Shown: positions 1-12,887 of the stretch, in pieces | Layout: each line of letters opens with the position of its first letter | Position numbering within the stretch: the first letter of the stretch is position 1 | Assembly (NCBI RefSeq): GCF_020085105.1 | Contig: NC_058055.1 | Coordinates: forward strand, 16,191,822 to 16,255,821 | Direction of reading: 5' to 3' | DNA from: Siniperca chuatsi | Lineage: Eukaryota > Chordata > Actinopteri > Centrarchiformes > Sinipercidae | DNA: 64,000 nt | Notes under the pieces: model-generated | What the model saw: the letters and a program-made list of their open reading frames with translations, nothing else | What the model was told of the DNA's origin: nothing | Database searches by the model: none | Program-made: the position numbers and the translations under genes

Positions 1-1224
1 AATTAACGTCACCACCAGCTGTTTTTCTCGATGCGCTCAACTCCTAATATAAGCATAAAAGTAGTGGATGGGATCCCACATTCATTTGCATTTTCTTTTG
101 CAGATTATCTGAAAATTCTGTGAAACTTGGCTACAGTGGAAGACAACCAACGCAGCACCTGGGATGCCTCATGACGTCAAGACAAAAAACTAGCATGTCA
201 AAAAAATATTTCCTTCTCTCTCCAAGTGAGACAACTTCTGCGATAACTTCTGTTCCATGACATTGACTCATAGGCGCACAGATCACTCCTCAATGCACAG
301 TTGCAAACACCAAATACCAAAGAGGAGTGATGTTGGATTTCATTTCAGTGAACATGTAACCAACTGACTCTCACCCACTGAACATTATATGCTACAGGGA
401 AGGAGATGACTGAGCCCATCTTCACCGCTGAGTGACAATAAAAGGTTCACTTTAATTCATATAACTGTGTTTACATACGTAAACATTTGATGTTGGTTGA
501 ACAGTAAAGTCGGTCCCTGGCATCTCACTGATTACTTATGATCGTAGTGCAACATGTAGTCTGTGATGTCTCTCAGCCAAGTCAAGGATTTATGTCTCTA
601 TGATGGCCTAATCTGACACAGTGACAGATATTGTAGTTTATAGCAGAGAAAGGAAACAACAAAAATGTTTTTACACTCAGCGATATTACAGTTCATTTTA
701 TCATAATTATGCATCCAAACTGAGGTACTCGTCCATTGAAGACAAAATGGCACAAATTCACAAATTCATAGATGCCACGTGTTTAAAAATGTTTACTTTT
801 CAAAATATAACTGCTTCTATGACTTTCACCTGGATTCTTCTCCTCAGTGTGAAAGAGTCCCTACATGTCACATTTACCTTTGATTGTGAAAATAACATTT
901 ACAAACTAAATCCCATTTACTACAATCTCACCGAGTCAACGAAAAACTTTTGCTTATGATGTATTTTGGAGCTGAAATGGATATATCATGATTTAGAATA
1001 CAATTCTACTGTAATTGAATAAAGCCCCACCTGTATTGCAGAATGATTGGATTTTGTGAGGATGATTGGCTTGATTCAGTTTGTGCACAGGATTGCCCAG
1101 ACGGCTCCGTGTGCTGCAGCTGACACCGACGGTGTGTGAATCAGTAAGTGACTGATCAAGAAGAAAGACATTTTTACTATGCAGCGTCTCAGCAAATGCA
1201 TGCATGTTTGAAGCATTTTTAATG

Positions 1225-1282
<58 letters not shown>

Positions 1283-2617
1283 ATGCGCACGTGGGCAGTA
1301 GCCCAGCTCTGTTGGCTTTTTTCCTCCTCAGTGCTGCATGGATTTGCATCTCATTGACAAAGTTTATCAGTTGAAGAAGCCACTCTCTTTGTGAGTTGTA
1401 CCAAAAAGCCTCTATATAACGGCCCGGTTGAACCAAAATAAAAGCATCCCTCTTATCCCTGTTATTCTCACTTCATCAAGTCAAATGGAAAGGATAAACA
1501 ATAAAAGATGTTCTCATATTGCTGCCTGGCTGGTCCCCTCTGAGGCTGCATAGTGGTTACAGTATAACAAAAGAAATGCCCATATATAGTTTTGTCTCGA
1601 CAAAGAAAGAAGCATATGGATATAACACACACGCAAAGTCACACACATATAAATCGCACTGAAACAAGCCCTGTAGATATAAAACAGTCTGCATCTATCA
1701 TTTGTTCCGTGCAGTCAACTGTTGCCAGATTTTGACAAATTAGAAATATCCCCATTGGCCTAGATGACTGATGTGAGGTATTATATAGGTACTGTATTAT
1801 ATATATTTATAGGGTTCTAACTTCCTCCCAAGCCAGTTGGTCTCCCCCAGTGTCTGACTGAAGATTTTGATCTTTGTTAAGGCATATTCATATTCCTTTG
1901 CCATGCCTATGTGTGCGCACATGCAGTGCTGCTGTTGCCTCTGTATTCTGTGGCTTTGTGAAAATGTGTGCTTTGTCTGTGAAATTCTGCTTGACACTGA
2001 TAGGATCGCATGGGTACACAGGTCCAGAGGGACAGCCATCTTCAGTTCAATGACTGTTACCAGTCAGCACCAAAAAAACAAAATGAAGAAAAACAAAACA
2101 GCCAAAGACAGCATGCAATAACATCACACTGAACACAGGCATTCTGCAGTGCATCACTCATAGAAGATAGTTTGCGTTAAGTATTCTGTGAGCACATTTC
2201 ATGTCTATGTTCATAACTAAACTTGGTGTTCGGTGCACTGTCTGCCTCAATTGTGATGCATGGTGAATGCACACCAATATGTGCTGTTATTGCAATTCAG
2301 ACCACGTACAGTAAAGGTTAAAATAAAGACACCCTTTACTCCTTATCTTTCTACACATGTTGACCAGTCATGGATTATGTATTTTAACACTCTGTAATAA
2401 ACATTAAAAGTCACATGTCCTTCTTGACCTTGAAAATAATTAGCCTAATGTGGCAAGGCTAGACCCTGGACAGGATATTGAATGAACACCAGAAACAAAC
2501 ACCACCAGCTGTCTGTGAACATCAGACCAAAACCAGTCACAGCATTGACAGGGAGAAGTTGGACAGCCAGTGAAAAATCAAGGCCATTCAGATCTGATGC
2601 CAGACATCAGAGTAGCC
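1..2617. other. intergenic, no supported gene
   Basis: Apart from the GT microsatellite at 1226-1281 I see nothing I can name here. Open frames exist on both strands but are short, AT-rich or run through simple repeat, and none resembles a known family. A pyrimidine-rich stretch ending in CAG near 103 could be a splice acceptor of a gene entering from the left, but no downstream frame supports this. Confidence 0.5.
1226..1281. repeat. (GT)n microsatellite
   Basis: About 28 uninterrupted GT units. The antisense strand is open only because CA repeats encode alternating His-Thr. Confidence 0.95.
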
Positions 2618-3800
2618 AAGAGATGATTAGCTTAGCTTAGCATAAAGCCTGGAAGCAAGGGGAAACATCTAGCATTGCTCTGTCCAAGCTCAATAATCCA
2701 CCTACCAACACCTCTAAAGCTCACTAACACGTTTTATTTCATTTTTTTAATCTGTACACAAACAGAAATGTAAAAAGGACTATTTGTGACATAAAGGAAG
2801 TTACTATTTCTTGGAGAACGGCAGTCAGGCACAGTCACTTCCTGGAGCCTTGTTGTCACTGTGAGGTTGCCAGGCAACCAGCACTCTAGCCAGAGACACT
2901 GCAAAGAAGTGGTGGGCGGATGGATAAATTGTTGTTCGTCAAGAAATAGGGTGACGCTTTAGATTACAGCCCACAACATACAGCATATTCTTAGCCACAT
3001 AGCTCATTGTATCATATTTTAATTTTGAAATTGTGCAAAAACTTTCAATAAAGTTTTTCAATGACTGCAGTGTTTATGTCCTTTACTGTCACTCTGTGAC
3101 AGGACATAAAATCGATCATAATCTACAACTGCCCCATTAGATGGACATCCTGGTTTTCAGTTTAGCTGTATTTACTGTACCAACCTCATCATAAATAAGC
3201 TTTTCTACTTACTGTACTCCATAACAGCAATGAACATCACCCTGTGTAACAACAGTATCAGTGTCAAGCTATGGGTCATTTCAACAATTTCAACTTGCAA
3301 CCAAAACTGAGTAATGCCAAAACCACTGGCAATAGCTATACAAAACATCTCTATAGCGTCCCTCAACATCAGCTCCACTGAAGGTGCCGTCTCAGCTGCC
3401 ACTCACTTCACCAACAAACGTTGATGGTTTATTATCTGTGTGTGTTTCTCAAGGATAGTTATAGTCATGTACCCTGTAATATTAGAATAGGTACCCAGTA
3501 GTTAAAAATACTTACAATCTGTTTGTCAGATTGTTGCTCAGTAGTTGTCATACTGTATCTCATAATATGAGAATAGTTACTCATTAGTTTAAAAAAACTT
3601 ACCATATATATTTCCGAGATTGTTACCCCTTTATTTCCTAACTTACATACTGTACTGGTACACCATTAGTACAATAACACAGGACGCAACACACCCTAAA
3701 ACCACAAGTTCTCATTTTCACACTTTTTTTTACTTTGGAGGGAGCCAGGCCAGCTGTTTCCCCTTGTTTTCAGCTTTTACCCTGAGCTAATCACCTCCAT
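2618..3800. mobile_element. non-autonomous DNA transposon with inverted ends, long copy
   Basis: The left end carries GATTAGCTTAGCTTAGCATA, followed by motifs also found in the shorter element at 59030-59390. The right end (about 3735-3795) holds a degenerate inverted counterpart containing CAGGCCAGCTGTTTCCCC. No transposase frame is visible. The internal block around 2830-2890 (CTTCCTGGAGCC, GGTTGCCAGGCAACC) is part of the same widely dispersed fish repeat. The superfamily is not assigned. Confidence 0.55.
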
Positions 3801-5559
3801 TCTCCAGCAATATACTTGACGCACAGACATGTCATTGGTTTCAATCTTCTAACTCTTGTAAAGAAGGTGAATAAACATATTTCCCAGGATGTGGAACTAT
3901 TTCTTTAAATCTCTAGTATACAGGATCTTATACCCTGAGCTAAACCTAATCCTAAATTTGATTTGAATTCCAAGTACGGTCCAAAAATAGTGCACTACCA
4001 GAAGTAAAAACTGTACAAATGTCATCATTTTAGAAAATTGTCTGCAGCCTTCTTCATTTGTGAAATGTGGACTTTTGGAGATTTTATTCTTTTTTTTTGA
4101 GAGAAGGAGAGAGAGGGGAAAGGAAATAGAGATGACAAAGTGAAAATGGGACATTGGTTCTCAGTATATTTAAGCAGACACTAGCCATAAATTATACACA
4201 AGCTATAAATAATAGTAGATTGTAGAACTGTGACATGTTTGAATGAAAATTGGTCAAATAACCTTAACTCAGCTCCAGTCAATTACCATAAACTGAATGA
4301 GGATGAATGAGATAAGCCTGCCCAGTCCTTGTCCTGTTGTTCTTTAAACCATAGCCCAATGGCGGTAAGAGCAGGAGTAAGAGCAGGGATTACATTCAAC
4401 TGTTCTGCCTCCATTTCTTTCTCAGGCATTCATTCATTCCTTGCCAAGTTCACCAGGGTGATACCAAGCAGGGAAGTAGCTCGCTTTCATCTGCAGTGGA
4501 GCAGAGCAGCCATGAAATGATCAATATCTCTGAAGAAGCAATACCGTGTGTATATCCCCTGGTACCTGTGTATAACTTGGCTTCTTCCCAAGATACAATT
4601 CTATAGAAAAAAATGCCCTAATTCTGTTTATATTGAATGCATGGTGTTGTGTGAAAGAAAAGATATTAAAACCTCTTGGTTGGTGATCATACTGGATGAC
4701 AACTCCTGTCACCTGACTTTACCTCCTCCACATGCCTCGCACTCATGGAAAGAATGGGGTTTGCATTCTTGCTTTTGCTGAGACGAGGCCTCCAGCATCC
4801 AATTATTTCACTCCTTTAAATGCCTTCACAGCAAAACCCCTTCAAAGGCCTATTCTCTCTTTCTCACTGTGTAGGACGTGATTTCACTCCTTTATGTCTT
4901 TGTAGCCCTTCCTCTCCAGTCAGCATTGCCTAGAATGCAATTCACGGTCTCTAAATGTACCGCTGCCCCTTCTCTCCTATTACTCTAATCTGTGTGCCAA
5001 ATGCCATGGGACAGATTGCAGCTAAAACAGATGGGAGAAACAGTCTCAGGGTGTCCATAGTTAAAAAGGTGGCGAACTCATCTCCAGGGAAAATGAACTC
5101 TCTGAATGATATTCATTCTCCCAAATCTGATATTCTTGTGGCTGCTGGACATCACGCTGTGATGAGTCCCTGTGAGGGAAACCCTCTCCCTCATCCACCA
5201 GTCTCCCTTACTCTTCTAAGGTTCTTAGAAAATCCTTTTTTGTGTGTAATCATAATCTCATCCAAGAGGATCCATCATTGTCATTGAGACAGTTTATGCA
5301 GCAAAAGGTCTTTAAAGTGATTCTATAATAGGGAAAGTTTCTTTTTTTGTTACTGTAGAACATTCAGTCTACCTCATTTCAGCTCTTTATCGGAACACAT
5401 TAAAAAGTGGGGGAGCACTAAAGTAAGGACACAGGAAAACTGCCATTTAGATGAAGTGTTTCCAATCAGCAGTGATTTTGTCTTGACCCATTTTTGTTTT
5501 ATTTTTCTATAATGTGTTGGACAGTCCATGCACTAACACTGCCAAGGCTGAGCGGTCAT
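3801..5559. other. intergenic, nothing recognised
   Basis: No frame here resembles a known protein. The stretch from about 4800 to 5290 is less AT-rich than its surroundings and carries no repeat signature, so it could be conserved non-coding DNA. That is only a guess from composition. Confidence 0.4.
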
Positions 5560-5774
5560 TCACACTAACCTTTGTTTTCCATATTGTTTTGTTTATTTTG
5601 TACATATCACAGTTAAATCCCTTCTTATCAGTACCCCACTCCTTTATTGTTCATTCTGTCCTGTACATTTGTTTATATTTACATATATAACAAATGGTTA
5701 GATGCTAAACTGCATTTTGTTGTACTTGTACTTACTGTAGGCAGTGACAATAAAGCTGAATCTAATCTAATCTA
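5560..5774 (+). mobile_element. LINE 3' tail (AATCT-type tail)
   Basis: Ends in GACAATAAAGCTGAATCTAA followed by further AATCT units. The same end structure closes the LINE fragments at 12371-12887 and 17414-17932. Only the 3' untranslated tail remains, with no coding part. The 5' limit is approximate. Confidence 0.6.
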
Positions 5775-6309
5775 AACATCTGTGGTCCATGTTAGAAATG
5801 TGTGCAGCCAGTTAAGATCATATCTTTATTGTCCTACAATGATAAACCCAAAATAAAGAAAAGATCATATTAGACATTAAAAGAGTATGTAAATTTATTT
5901 ATGTTTTCAATATATTTATTTATGTTATTATTACTTTCTCTTCTCTCTCTTCTTTTTGTTTCTTTGGATGGAGAACCTTTCACTATCTAGAAAAAATACA
6001 TTATGCTGCAATTATGCAATTGCTGTTGAAAATAGAAAAATACATTAAAAGTGTGTAAACTGTACATTCAGTATTGATGGAAGCCATATAACCAGAGTAG
6101 AGGAGAGAGCCGAGTGTGTGCCGAAAATGTGTTTTTGTATTGTCACACAATTTCATTTTGAAAGGAAGACACAAGTGCTTGAGGTTGTATCATGCATTAT
6201 TGGTAGGTAAACTGTCTTGTCACAGCTGTGTGCACCTTCATTCATTCTTTCTCTTTTCTCTGAACATATGACCAGTTTTTAAATGATGATGAATTGTTAA
6301 ACTGCCTAA

Positions 6310-6661
6310 CAGTATTTAAAGTACAGTATTAGCTCCACCTCAACCAGCTACAGTACAACTTTAAAATGCTGCTTACACATAAATGTATCAGTAAATTAAC
6401 AATTATATAATTGTATATGATATATACTGTAGAATATAATATGTATTGCTATAACATTCACAGCAGCTATTTTTCTGTGTAATGAGTACTTTTACTTTTG
6501 ATACTTTAAGTACATTTAGCTAGTAGATAGATAGTAATTCTGTTCTTTTACTTAAGTAAACTAAGGCTTTGAATGCAAGACTTGTACTTGTCACTTTGTG
6601 AGTATTTTTCCGTTGTTGTATTGCTACTTTTTTAAGGTTCTAAATACTTCTTCCACCACTG
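6310..6661. mobile_element. short inverted-end fish repeat, copy 1
   Basis: Ends in TACTTCTTCCACCACTG, a terminus typical of a very common teleost non-autonomous repeat rich in ACTTTTACTTAAGTA motifs. The region shares GCTACAGTACAACTTTAAAATG-like and TGCTTA..CATAA..TGTA motifs with the element at 7801-8573. No coding capacity. Confidence 0.55.
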
Positions 6662-7800
6662 CTGAAGCCCGTCCCAGCACGCATAGTGCTGGAGGTAGGG
6701 AAGCATCCTGGACAGCTGACATTTGCATATCTCTGTAATGTAGCGCAAAGAGCCACAGGATGGAAATCAAACTGTGTTGCACCTGTGTGAAGGAGTGTCG
6801 TGAGAATGATGGCGTGATTTAAATGTGCCACAAGATCCGAGGCATGTTGAGTGACATGCTAAGTACTACAATAGGCCTAAGTACATTTTCATTAGGTGTA
6901 AAGTGTAGTTCAGTTAAAGAATTTAAAAAGAAGAGAAGTCAATTTTATCATTGGCTCCAATGAATTACTGTAAATTTAATGTGGATTTACAACAGTATCT
7001 TACAGTATTTCATAATAATTGTAAAATACTGTTAAATATTCATCCTTTGCATGTAAATTAACAATTAATGTGGTAATATTTTTATATTTTACAAGTGACA
7101 TTGTGTTGCTCAATGTTTTTGTTGTTTGTTTGTTTGTTTTACAGGCTCTCGTCATCGGTGATTGAGGATACCAGCCAAACAGTCAAGTCCTCTCTCACTG
7201 TTCGCTCTCTCTTTCTCCTTTTTACTTTCACTGTCATGCAGTTCACATTTACTTGTGCAAAAGACCTGTTTCCAAGCTAGACTGTGATGCAGTTCTCTTA
7301 TACTGTTCTTAATGCTATTTTAATTCAGCGTCTGAGGATATACTCATAAGTGCTATAAGTCATTAATGATTGTATTGGAGACAGTTTCTTCCAAATATTG
7401 TCAGTTTTTTAATACAAATGTTCCAACTATTATAAGTCTTACAAAGTCAGCTGTACAAATGATTGAGGACTTGTAATAAACTATAGCAATATTTTATTGA
7501 ATGTGTATTCTCTTGTGTTTTCTTTATATATTATTTTGGGGATTTATGCAAAAGTAGCAGATTTTATTACCCTTTGTAAATAAACAGTAACATGCTGGCA
7601 TATACTGTAAAATTTTCATAAAACCCACAGTTATCCTACTGTCATATACTGTAATCCAATATAGGGTAATATACTGTCGAAATAAATTACAGTAGATGCA
7701 CTGTCAAATAACACACTGGGAAAATCAACAAGGGGAAGTACCAATAACAGGCTGTGATAGACACAGAGGCACACACACCACACGAGTATTGTGCTGACCA
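6662..7800. other. intergenic, nothing recognised
   Basis: AT-rich sequence. A short open frame at 7095-7280 follows a TTTTACAG acceptor-like site, but its product resembles nothing I know and it has no partner exon. Confidence 0.4.
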
Positions 7801-8573
7801 GTGATGGGAAGTAACTACTTGCATTTAATCAAGTGCTGTACTTGAGCTTTACTTGAGTCTTTCCATTTGATTCTACTCTCTACTCCACTACACTTCAGAG
7901 GGAAATGTTGTACTTTTTACTCCACTACATTTATCTGACAGCTACAGTTACTAGTTGCTTTTCCGATAAAGATTTTAAGTAAAATAATATGATAATACTA
8001 GAAAATGCAATGTATTGTTAAAGATTAAACTAGTGGTTCCTAAATTCTTGACTTCAGACGCCTTAAAAAGAGGCAGTGTGTAGTTGGGATCCTTTGCAAC
8101 ATTTCAGATGTCTATAAGTTGCTACCAGTTCCACCAGAGACATTTCCCCTCTAAATTTCTTAGATGGTTTTATTTAAATAACTGTATCCAGTATTAAAAA
8201 GTTTGTAAAAAGCAAAAATTAGAAAAAAGGCCCAGAAATTACTATAAATTTGTGCAACTTTGTTGTTTTTTTTCCTGCCACATTAATCATCTCACGACCC
8301 TATTTTATGACCCTTTAGAGGGGCCCATAGCCCAGGCTGGGAACCACTGAACTAAACCATCTAACTGTACATAAAATAGTTTTAAGTAATAAAACTAGCC
8401 TAACCTCAAATAGCTACAACAGTAAAATGCTGCTTATGCATTGTAGCATCAGCATTACCAGAAATAATGCCATAATATACACAGTATATACAGCATATAT
8501 CAATAATATATCGGTTACAGGGGACATTTTTCTGCAGAACAAACTTTTACTTTAGAAAACTTCACCACTGGTG
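7801..8573. mobile_element. short inverted-end fish repeat, copy 2
   Basis: Begins CAGTGATGGGAAGTAACTAC and ends CTTCACCACTG, so the ends are inverted relative to each other. The interior contains CTCCACTACATTTATCTGACA, a motif spread through percomorph genomes. It abuts the left limit of the C1q duplication. No open frame. Confidence 0.6.
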
Positions 8574-9046
8574 CCGATAGTTGCGTTCATTCAACAACTG
8601 TGTATTGTTATCACTTCGAAAATAAGAAAACATTATACTTCATACCAAAACTTAGCATCTTTTCTGTTATTAGAGAGTGAATCTACAAGTAGATTTTTTT
8701 TTATCACTGAATGCAGACATTGCCTTAGTGAGAGGACTCAGAAGGACACGAATATATATTTTAGGTAAACTTTTTAAGTTTTCTTCAGTCTATGAAATTT
8801 CAGGTACCAACATAGATTTTGTCTTTCATTTACCCTCCCACATCCCAGCTTGGGTTAATATGGCTCATGTAGTGTATCAATAAAACCTCACTCAGGCTTT
8901 ACAGCATAGATTGATCCAGATTTGAATCTAAACAGGTACAGTATGTGAGCATCAGTGCGGTTCACGGAATTGTCTCGTGTAAAGTTTCTATATGAAGAAC
9001 TACACTCAATCATAAACAGAATCCAAACACTTCAATGCATCTTCGA

Positions 9047-9052
9047 TTTATT
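9047..9052 (-). other. polyadenylation signal of C1q copy A
   Basis: AATAAA on the minus strand, about 200 bases past the stop codon at 9252. The same hexamer sits at the matching place in copies B and C. Confidence 0.6.
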
Positions 9053-9805
9053 TGAATGTTGTTTTCATGTGATGACACTAAAGGGAGGTCAGATTCAGAA
9101 TCACATTATTTGATACATGCAGTAAATGTACAGACATTTGTCTTGGAGGCAGCGGTGCTGAGATATATCAGGATTTTCTAAAGAATCCCAGTGTAGCCAA
9201 TAACAACAGGGTTTGTGACTAATCAGTCACACAGCAGCCTAAACAACATCCTTACAGTGGGAAGAGAAGGAAGCCACTGAAGGTGCTGTGGTTATCTCCA
9301 TCGTCATAGAGACCAAATCCTAATGGGAGATCCAGATGAATTTCATCTCCTGCTATCAGCTCCAAGACAAGAGCGTTAGTGAAATAACCTGCATTTTTCT
9401 TCCACTCCGCATTATACATAATCCTTTGGTTGTTCTTGTACATAATAATACCTATATTATCTATGTTGTGACCAGACACAGTGAACTGGAGAGAGTAGAC
9501 TCCTTTGACTGGTGCTATGAAGAAACCTACAGAGTAAGAGTAGAAAATGAAAAACAGTAACAATGGATTTATGTAGATTTACATGACCACACATGCTCAT
9601 GTGACCTGCAGTATATTACCTGTAGCTGGATTGTAAGCGTTGCCAATGTTGGTGAAGACCTTGCTGTATTTCAGTGTGATGTCTGTGTTGTATGGTCCTA
9701 CACGTCCTGCATTAGTCAGAGCTGTGTAAAAGGCCACCTTTGGTTTCTCTGTTAACACAAAAAAGAATTTATGTCATTAAACTTAACCTGGACTAAATAA
9801 ATAAC

Positions 9806-9808
<3 letters not shown>

Positions 9809-9848
<40 letters not shown>

Positions 9849-9849
9849 T
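9809..9849. repeat. (TG)n microsatellite in C1q intron
   Basis: Dinucleotide run between the C1q-domain exons and the stalk exons of copy A. Runs of different length lie at the matching sites in B (14849-14886) and C (about 19897-19919), and as CA in D (about 41277-41299). Confidence 0.9.
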
Positions 9850-10822
9850 TGTGGATAAGTAGATACAATCATCACCTGCATTTCCTCTCTCCAGCTGGTC
9901 AATCCTGGACTTGCTAATGAGAAGTTCACTCTCACTGCTACTCAGTCTGGTCTGCAAGTCTGGAGTTGATGCAATGACAGTGAATTACAGAGCAGAGCAG
10001 CCATCAAAACTGCAAACTGTTAACATGAACAACACATTTTACACCGTATGTTGACCCTCATCTTATCTGTTGACCCAAAATTCAAAAATTTACTAGAAAC
10101 TACTGTAAAAAAAAAAGTCCATGACAAGATTTAACCATATTTAACTCTCACTGTCCAGCAAGTCCTAATGCCTGTGTGTGTGTGTGTGTTGTGGATAAGT
10201 AGATACAATCATCACCTGCATTTCCTCTCTCCAGCTGGTCAATCCTGGACTTGCTGACGAGAAGTTCACTTTCACTGCTACTCAGTCTGGTCTGCAAGTC
10301 TGGAGTTGATGCAATGACAGTGAATTACAGAGTAGAGCAGCCATAAAAACAGCAAACTGTTAAAATGCACAATACATTATATACATTTGACACACTATGT
10401 TGACCCTCATCTTATCTGTTGACCCAAAATTCAAAAATTTACTAGAAACTACTGTAAATGTCCATGACAAGATCAAACAATATTTAACTCCCAATTTCCA
10501 GCGAGTCCTCGTGCCTAAATGACAAAACATGGTCCTTTGTTTGTGCCGTCCAAAACAACTAATATGACTGTTACAAGCAATTCATAAAAGTAATTTTATC
10601 TGACACACATGTGGTTAAGTTTATGTTAAGTTTAGGCAACTAAACTTTTAGCTTAATTTTAGTGGAAGGTTGTGGAAACAGAGGCCAGAGGGCCAAAACA
10701 CATCAGTCTGACAATAAAGTTGTTCTTAATACTGTGAGTGTTGCTGGAGTTTTTGACCAGTTAAGACTTTTTTTCCCTTGTCCATGCACCTTGCTACTTG
10801 TTGCTAGTAGGTAAAGTTGTGC

Positions 10823-11145
10823 CAGAGTTACTTTACTTGTCCAGACTGAAATATCTCATCACTGGATGGATTTTCATGAATTTTTGTTCAGACATTCATG
10901 TTCTCCAGAGGATGAATCCTACTGACTTTGGTGATCCCCTGACTTTTTCTCTGGCACCACCATGAGGTTGACATTTGCTGTTTTGAGTAAACTGTCTCAA
11001 GAACTATTGTATGGATTGACTTGAAGTTTGATACACATATTCATGTCCCCTTAGGATGAACTGCAATCACTTTGGTGATCTCATAGCTTTTCATGTAGTA
11101 CCCTCATCAGGTCAAAATTTTGTCCAAAACTTCAGCCTCAGCTGC
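10823..11145 (+). repeat. dispersed fish repeat in C1q intron (copy A)
   Basis: Contains CCAGAGGATGAATCCTACTG and GACTTTGGTGATCCCCTGAC, each followed by a variant of itself about 110-150 bases on. Relatives lie at 15868-16190, 20549-20780, 63230-63565 and, degenerate, near 38300-38420. Because all four C1q copies carry it in the same intron, it was there before the cluster expanded. No coding frame; family not assigned. Confidence 0.6.
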
Positions 11146-11870
11146 GCTTTGTGTTTAGTTCTAATTAGTAAATGTTACTATACTTACATAGAAATTAACA
11201 AACCATGAAACTAATTAAACCATCATGTTTTTCAGTGAAATACCTGCATTCTTCTTTTCTAGGTCACTTGTTTTGCTCTCGGTGGCAGTCAGTCTAGTTC
11301 CCAAAGATACCAGTTCTGTGGCTTGGACTGAAAAACAGAAGAAGTTGGATTTTTGTTTGTGAATGTTTAAATTCATTTCTAAAACAGTTTAAATAACACA
11401 ACAAGCTCTGATGTATTTTTTTATTAAAGGTGGCGAAATTATTCTATCCATACAATAAAGATTTATTCTGGAGCTCACAATAAGTGCATCAGTGCACTGA
11501 CACACTTCAGTCAAACTCTCAAAGGACAACATTATCAACACTCAACAGGAAAAGTAGCTAGTCTGTACCAGAATTCTCTCTCTGCAGCAGCTGCACGTGC
11601 ACACTTAAGCTCCACCACCATGTCTCTCAGTGCCCTCACCTCCACCCAGATGTCAGGGGTGGTTTGCTTTGTGGTTTGCTCGGTCGATTCCTCAACTGCA
11701 TCTCTTGGAGCTGTCTTCTGAAACTGGCTGATCTCACCCACCTCACCGAGGCCTCCATCCTCCCCCTGAGCCCCTGACCCACACAGACCGAGCAGCAACA
11801 ACAGTAAACCAGCAACCCTCATTGTCCAGTTACACGTCTTCACAAAGGTACAGTGGTAGAGTTGGTCTGT

Positions 11871-11879
11871 CTTATATAG
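11871..11879 (-). promoter_or_regulatory. TATA box of C1q copy A
   Basis: CTATATAAG on the minus strand, about 50 bases before the signal-peptide ATG at 11822. The same box is present in all four copies, which places transcription start between it and that ATG. Confidence 0.7.
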
Positions 11880-12343
11880 TCTCCAAACTTCAGCTGGCTG
11901 AACGAATGGGAACACCAACAAGTGTTTTTGTTTGACAGTTTGATTCAAGGACTCAGATTATTCAATATGATCTCTGTGCTGGTGAGAAAATACAAGCTGC
12001 TACAGGCTGGTGGAACACTTTTACTATGATACCCTCTCATGCAGTCACAGCTGCTCATACAGCGTGTTTATTAATACACACACACAGACAAACACTCACA
12101 GAAACACACACTTATCCTAATGCTGAGGACTTTTAGTGTGACTGAGGTTATCTGATTAAATTCAGAGAAGTTTTCTTCACTCTGTCTCACTACTTTTCTC
12201 GGTCTCTCTGATATATTATAAATCAATATAAAACTGTCCTCTGACAGAACATTGCGATAGACATCTTATATTATGATTTTTGTATCTAATTAATTATTTG
12301 TTAGTCAATGAAGCCCAGAGAAAGTTAATATCTGTTGTCTTGA

Positions 12344-12355
12344 GCCCTCTGGTGG
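12344..12355 (-). promoter_or_regulatory. CTCF-like motif upstream of C1q copy A
   Basis: CCACCAGAGGGC on the minus strand fits the degenerate CTCF core CCASYAGRKGGC. It is kept in B (17387-17398) and D (36976-36987), always about 500 bases upstream of the C1q start codon. Occupancy is inference. Confidence 0.35.
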
Positions 12356-12370
12356 TAACCCAAATACTTT

Positions 12371-12887
12371 ATATTCTCCCTTGCCTTCCGGCAGGGACCA
12401 GCAGACTGAGAAACAGCTTTTTCCCAGAGCTGTCTTCCTACGGAACTCTGCCCCCGCTGATTCCACCGTCACCTCATATACCACATGTTCATTTGCACTA
12501 CTGGACTATTTATTTATACATATACCTCATCATTTGCACTCCAGTACTATGTACTGAATACTGCAATAACTCATCTACTGCACTGTTAACTATTTCTGTC
12601 CATAATTATAATTACTTAATATTCATTGCACTACTGTGCTGCCCAGTCCAATTCATTATTGTACATATCCATCATTATACTTCTGTTTATAGTAATGCCA
12701 TCTGTATATAATGTCCATAGTAACACTTGTAAAATATTTTCATAATATTGCTCTATCCTGCATTTATGCCCATACTTTATATCCTGCACTTGCTTATTGC
12801 ACTTCTGGTTAGACCTAAACTGCATTTTGTTGCCCTGTACTTGTGTAATGACAATAAAGTTGAATCTAATCTAATCTAATCTAATCT
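12371..12887 (+). mobile_element. 5'-truncated LINE insertion (copy A)
   Basis: Begins about TATTCTCCCTTGCCTTCCGG, runs through a degenerate C-terminal coding stretch around 12390-12460, then an untranslated tail and GACAATAAAGTTGAATCTAA with AATCT repeats. The matching site in unit D (36961-36975) has no insertion, which fixes both limits to within a few bases. Clade not firmly assigned; the end structure suggests a Rex1/L2-like LINE. No clear target-site duplication. Confidence 0.75.

Larger units (their letters stand above)
9252..11822 (-). pseudogene. C1q copy A, coiled-coil stalk plus C1q domain, frameshifted in exon 1
   Basis: The exons read 11569-11822, 11244-11327, 10216-10299, 9876-9959, 9620-9748 and 9252-9526. 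All have GT-AG borders, and the internal ones are phase 1 at both ends. The family layout is signal peptide ([15 protein letters not shown]), coiled coil, then a C1q/TNF-like domain, so the intact form would be a secreted C1q-like protein without collagen repeats. Exon 1 is 254 bases, one more than in copy B: an extra A in GTGCACACTTAAG shifts the frame and gives a stop early in exon 2. Exon 1 also lacks the 84-base stalk module present in C and D. The two 84-base stalk exons and both C1q exons are open. Since the lesion is one base, an assembly error is possible, and the gene may work in other individuals. Confidence 0.7.

Noticed and set aside
993-1436. 147-codon minus-strand open frame
   Set aside because: It runs through the GT/CA microsatellite (His-Thr repeats) and has no recognisable domain.
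4955-5287. 110-codon plus-strand frame
   Set aside because: No similarity to any family I recognise and no splice partners. Possibly conserved non-coding DNA, which cannot be judged from one sequence.
12280-12711. 143-codon plus-strand frame, repeated at 17323-17756
   Set aside because: Lies across a LINE 3' fragment, with no reverse transcriptase motif left.
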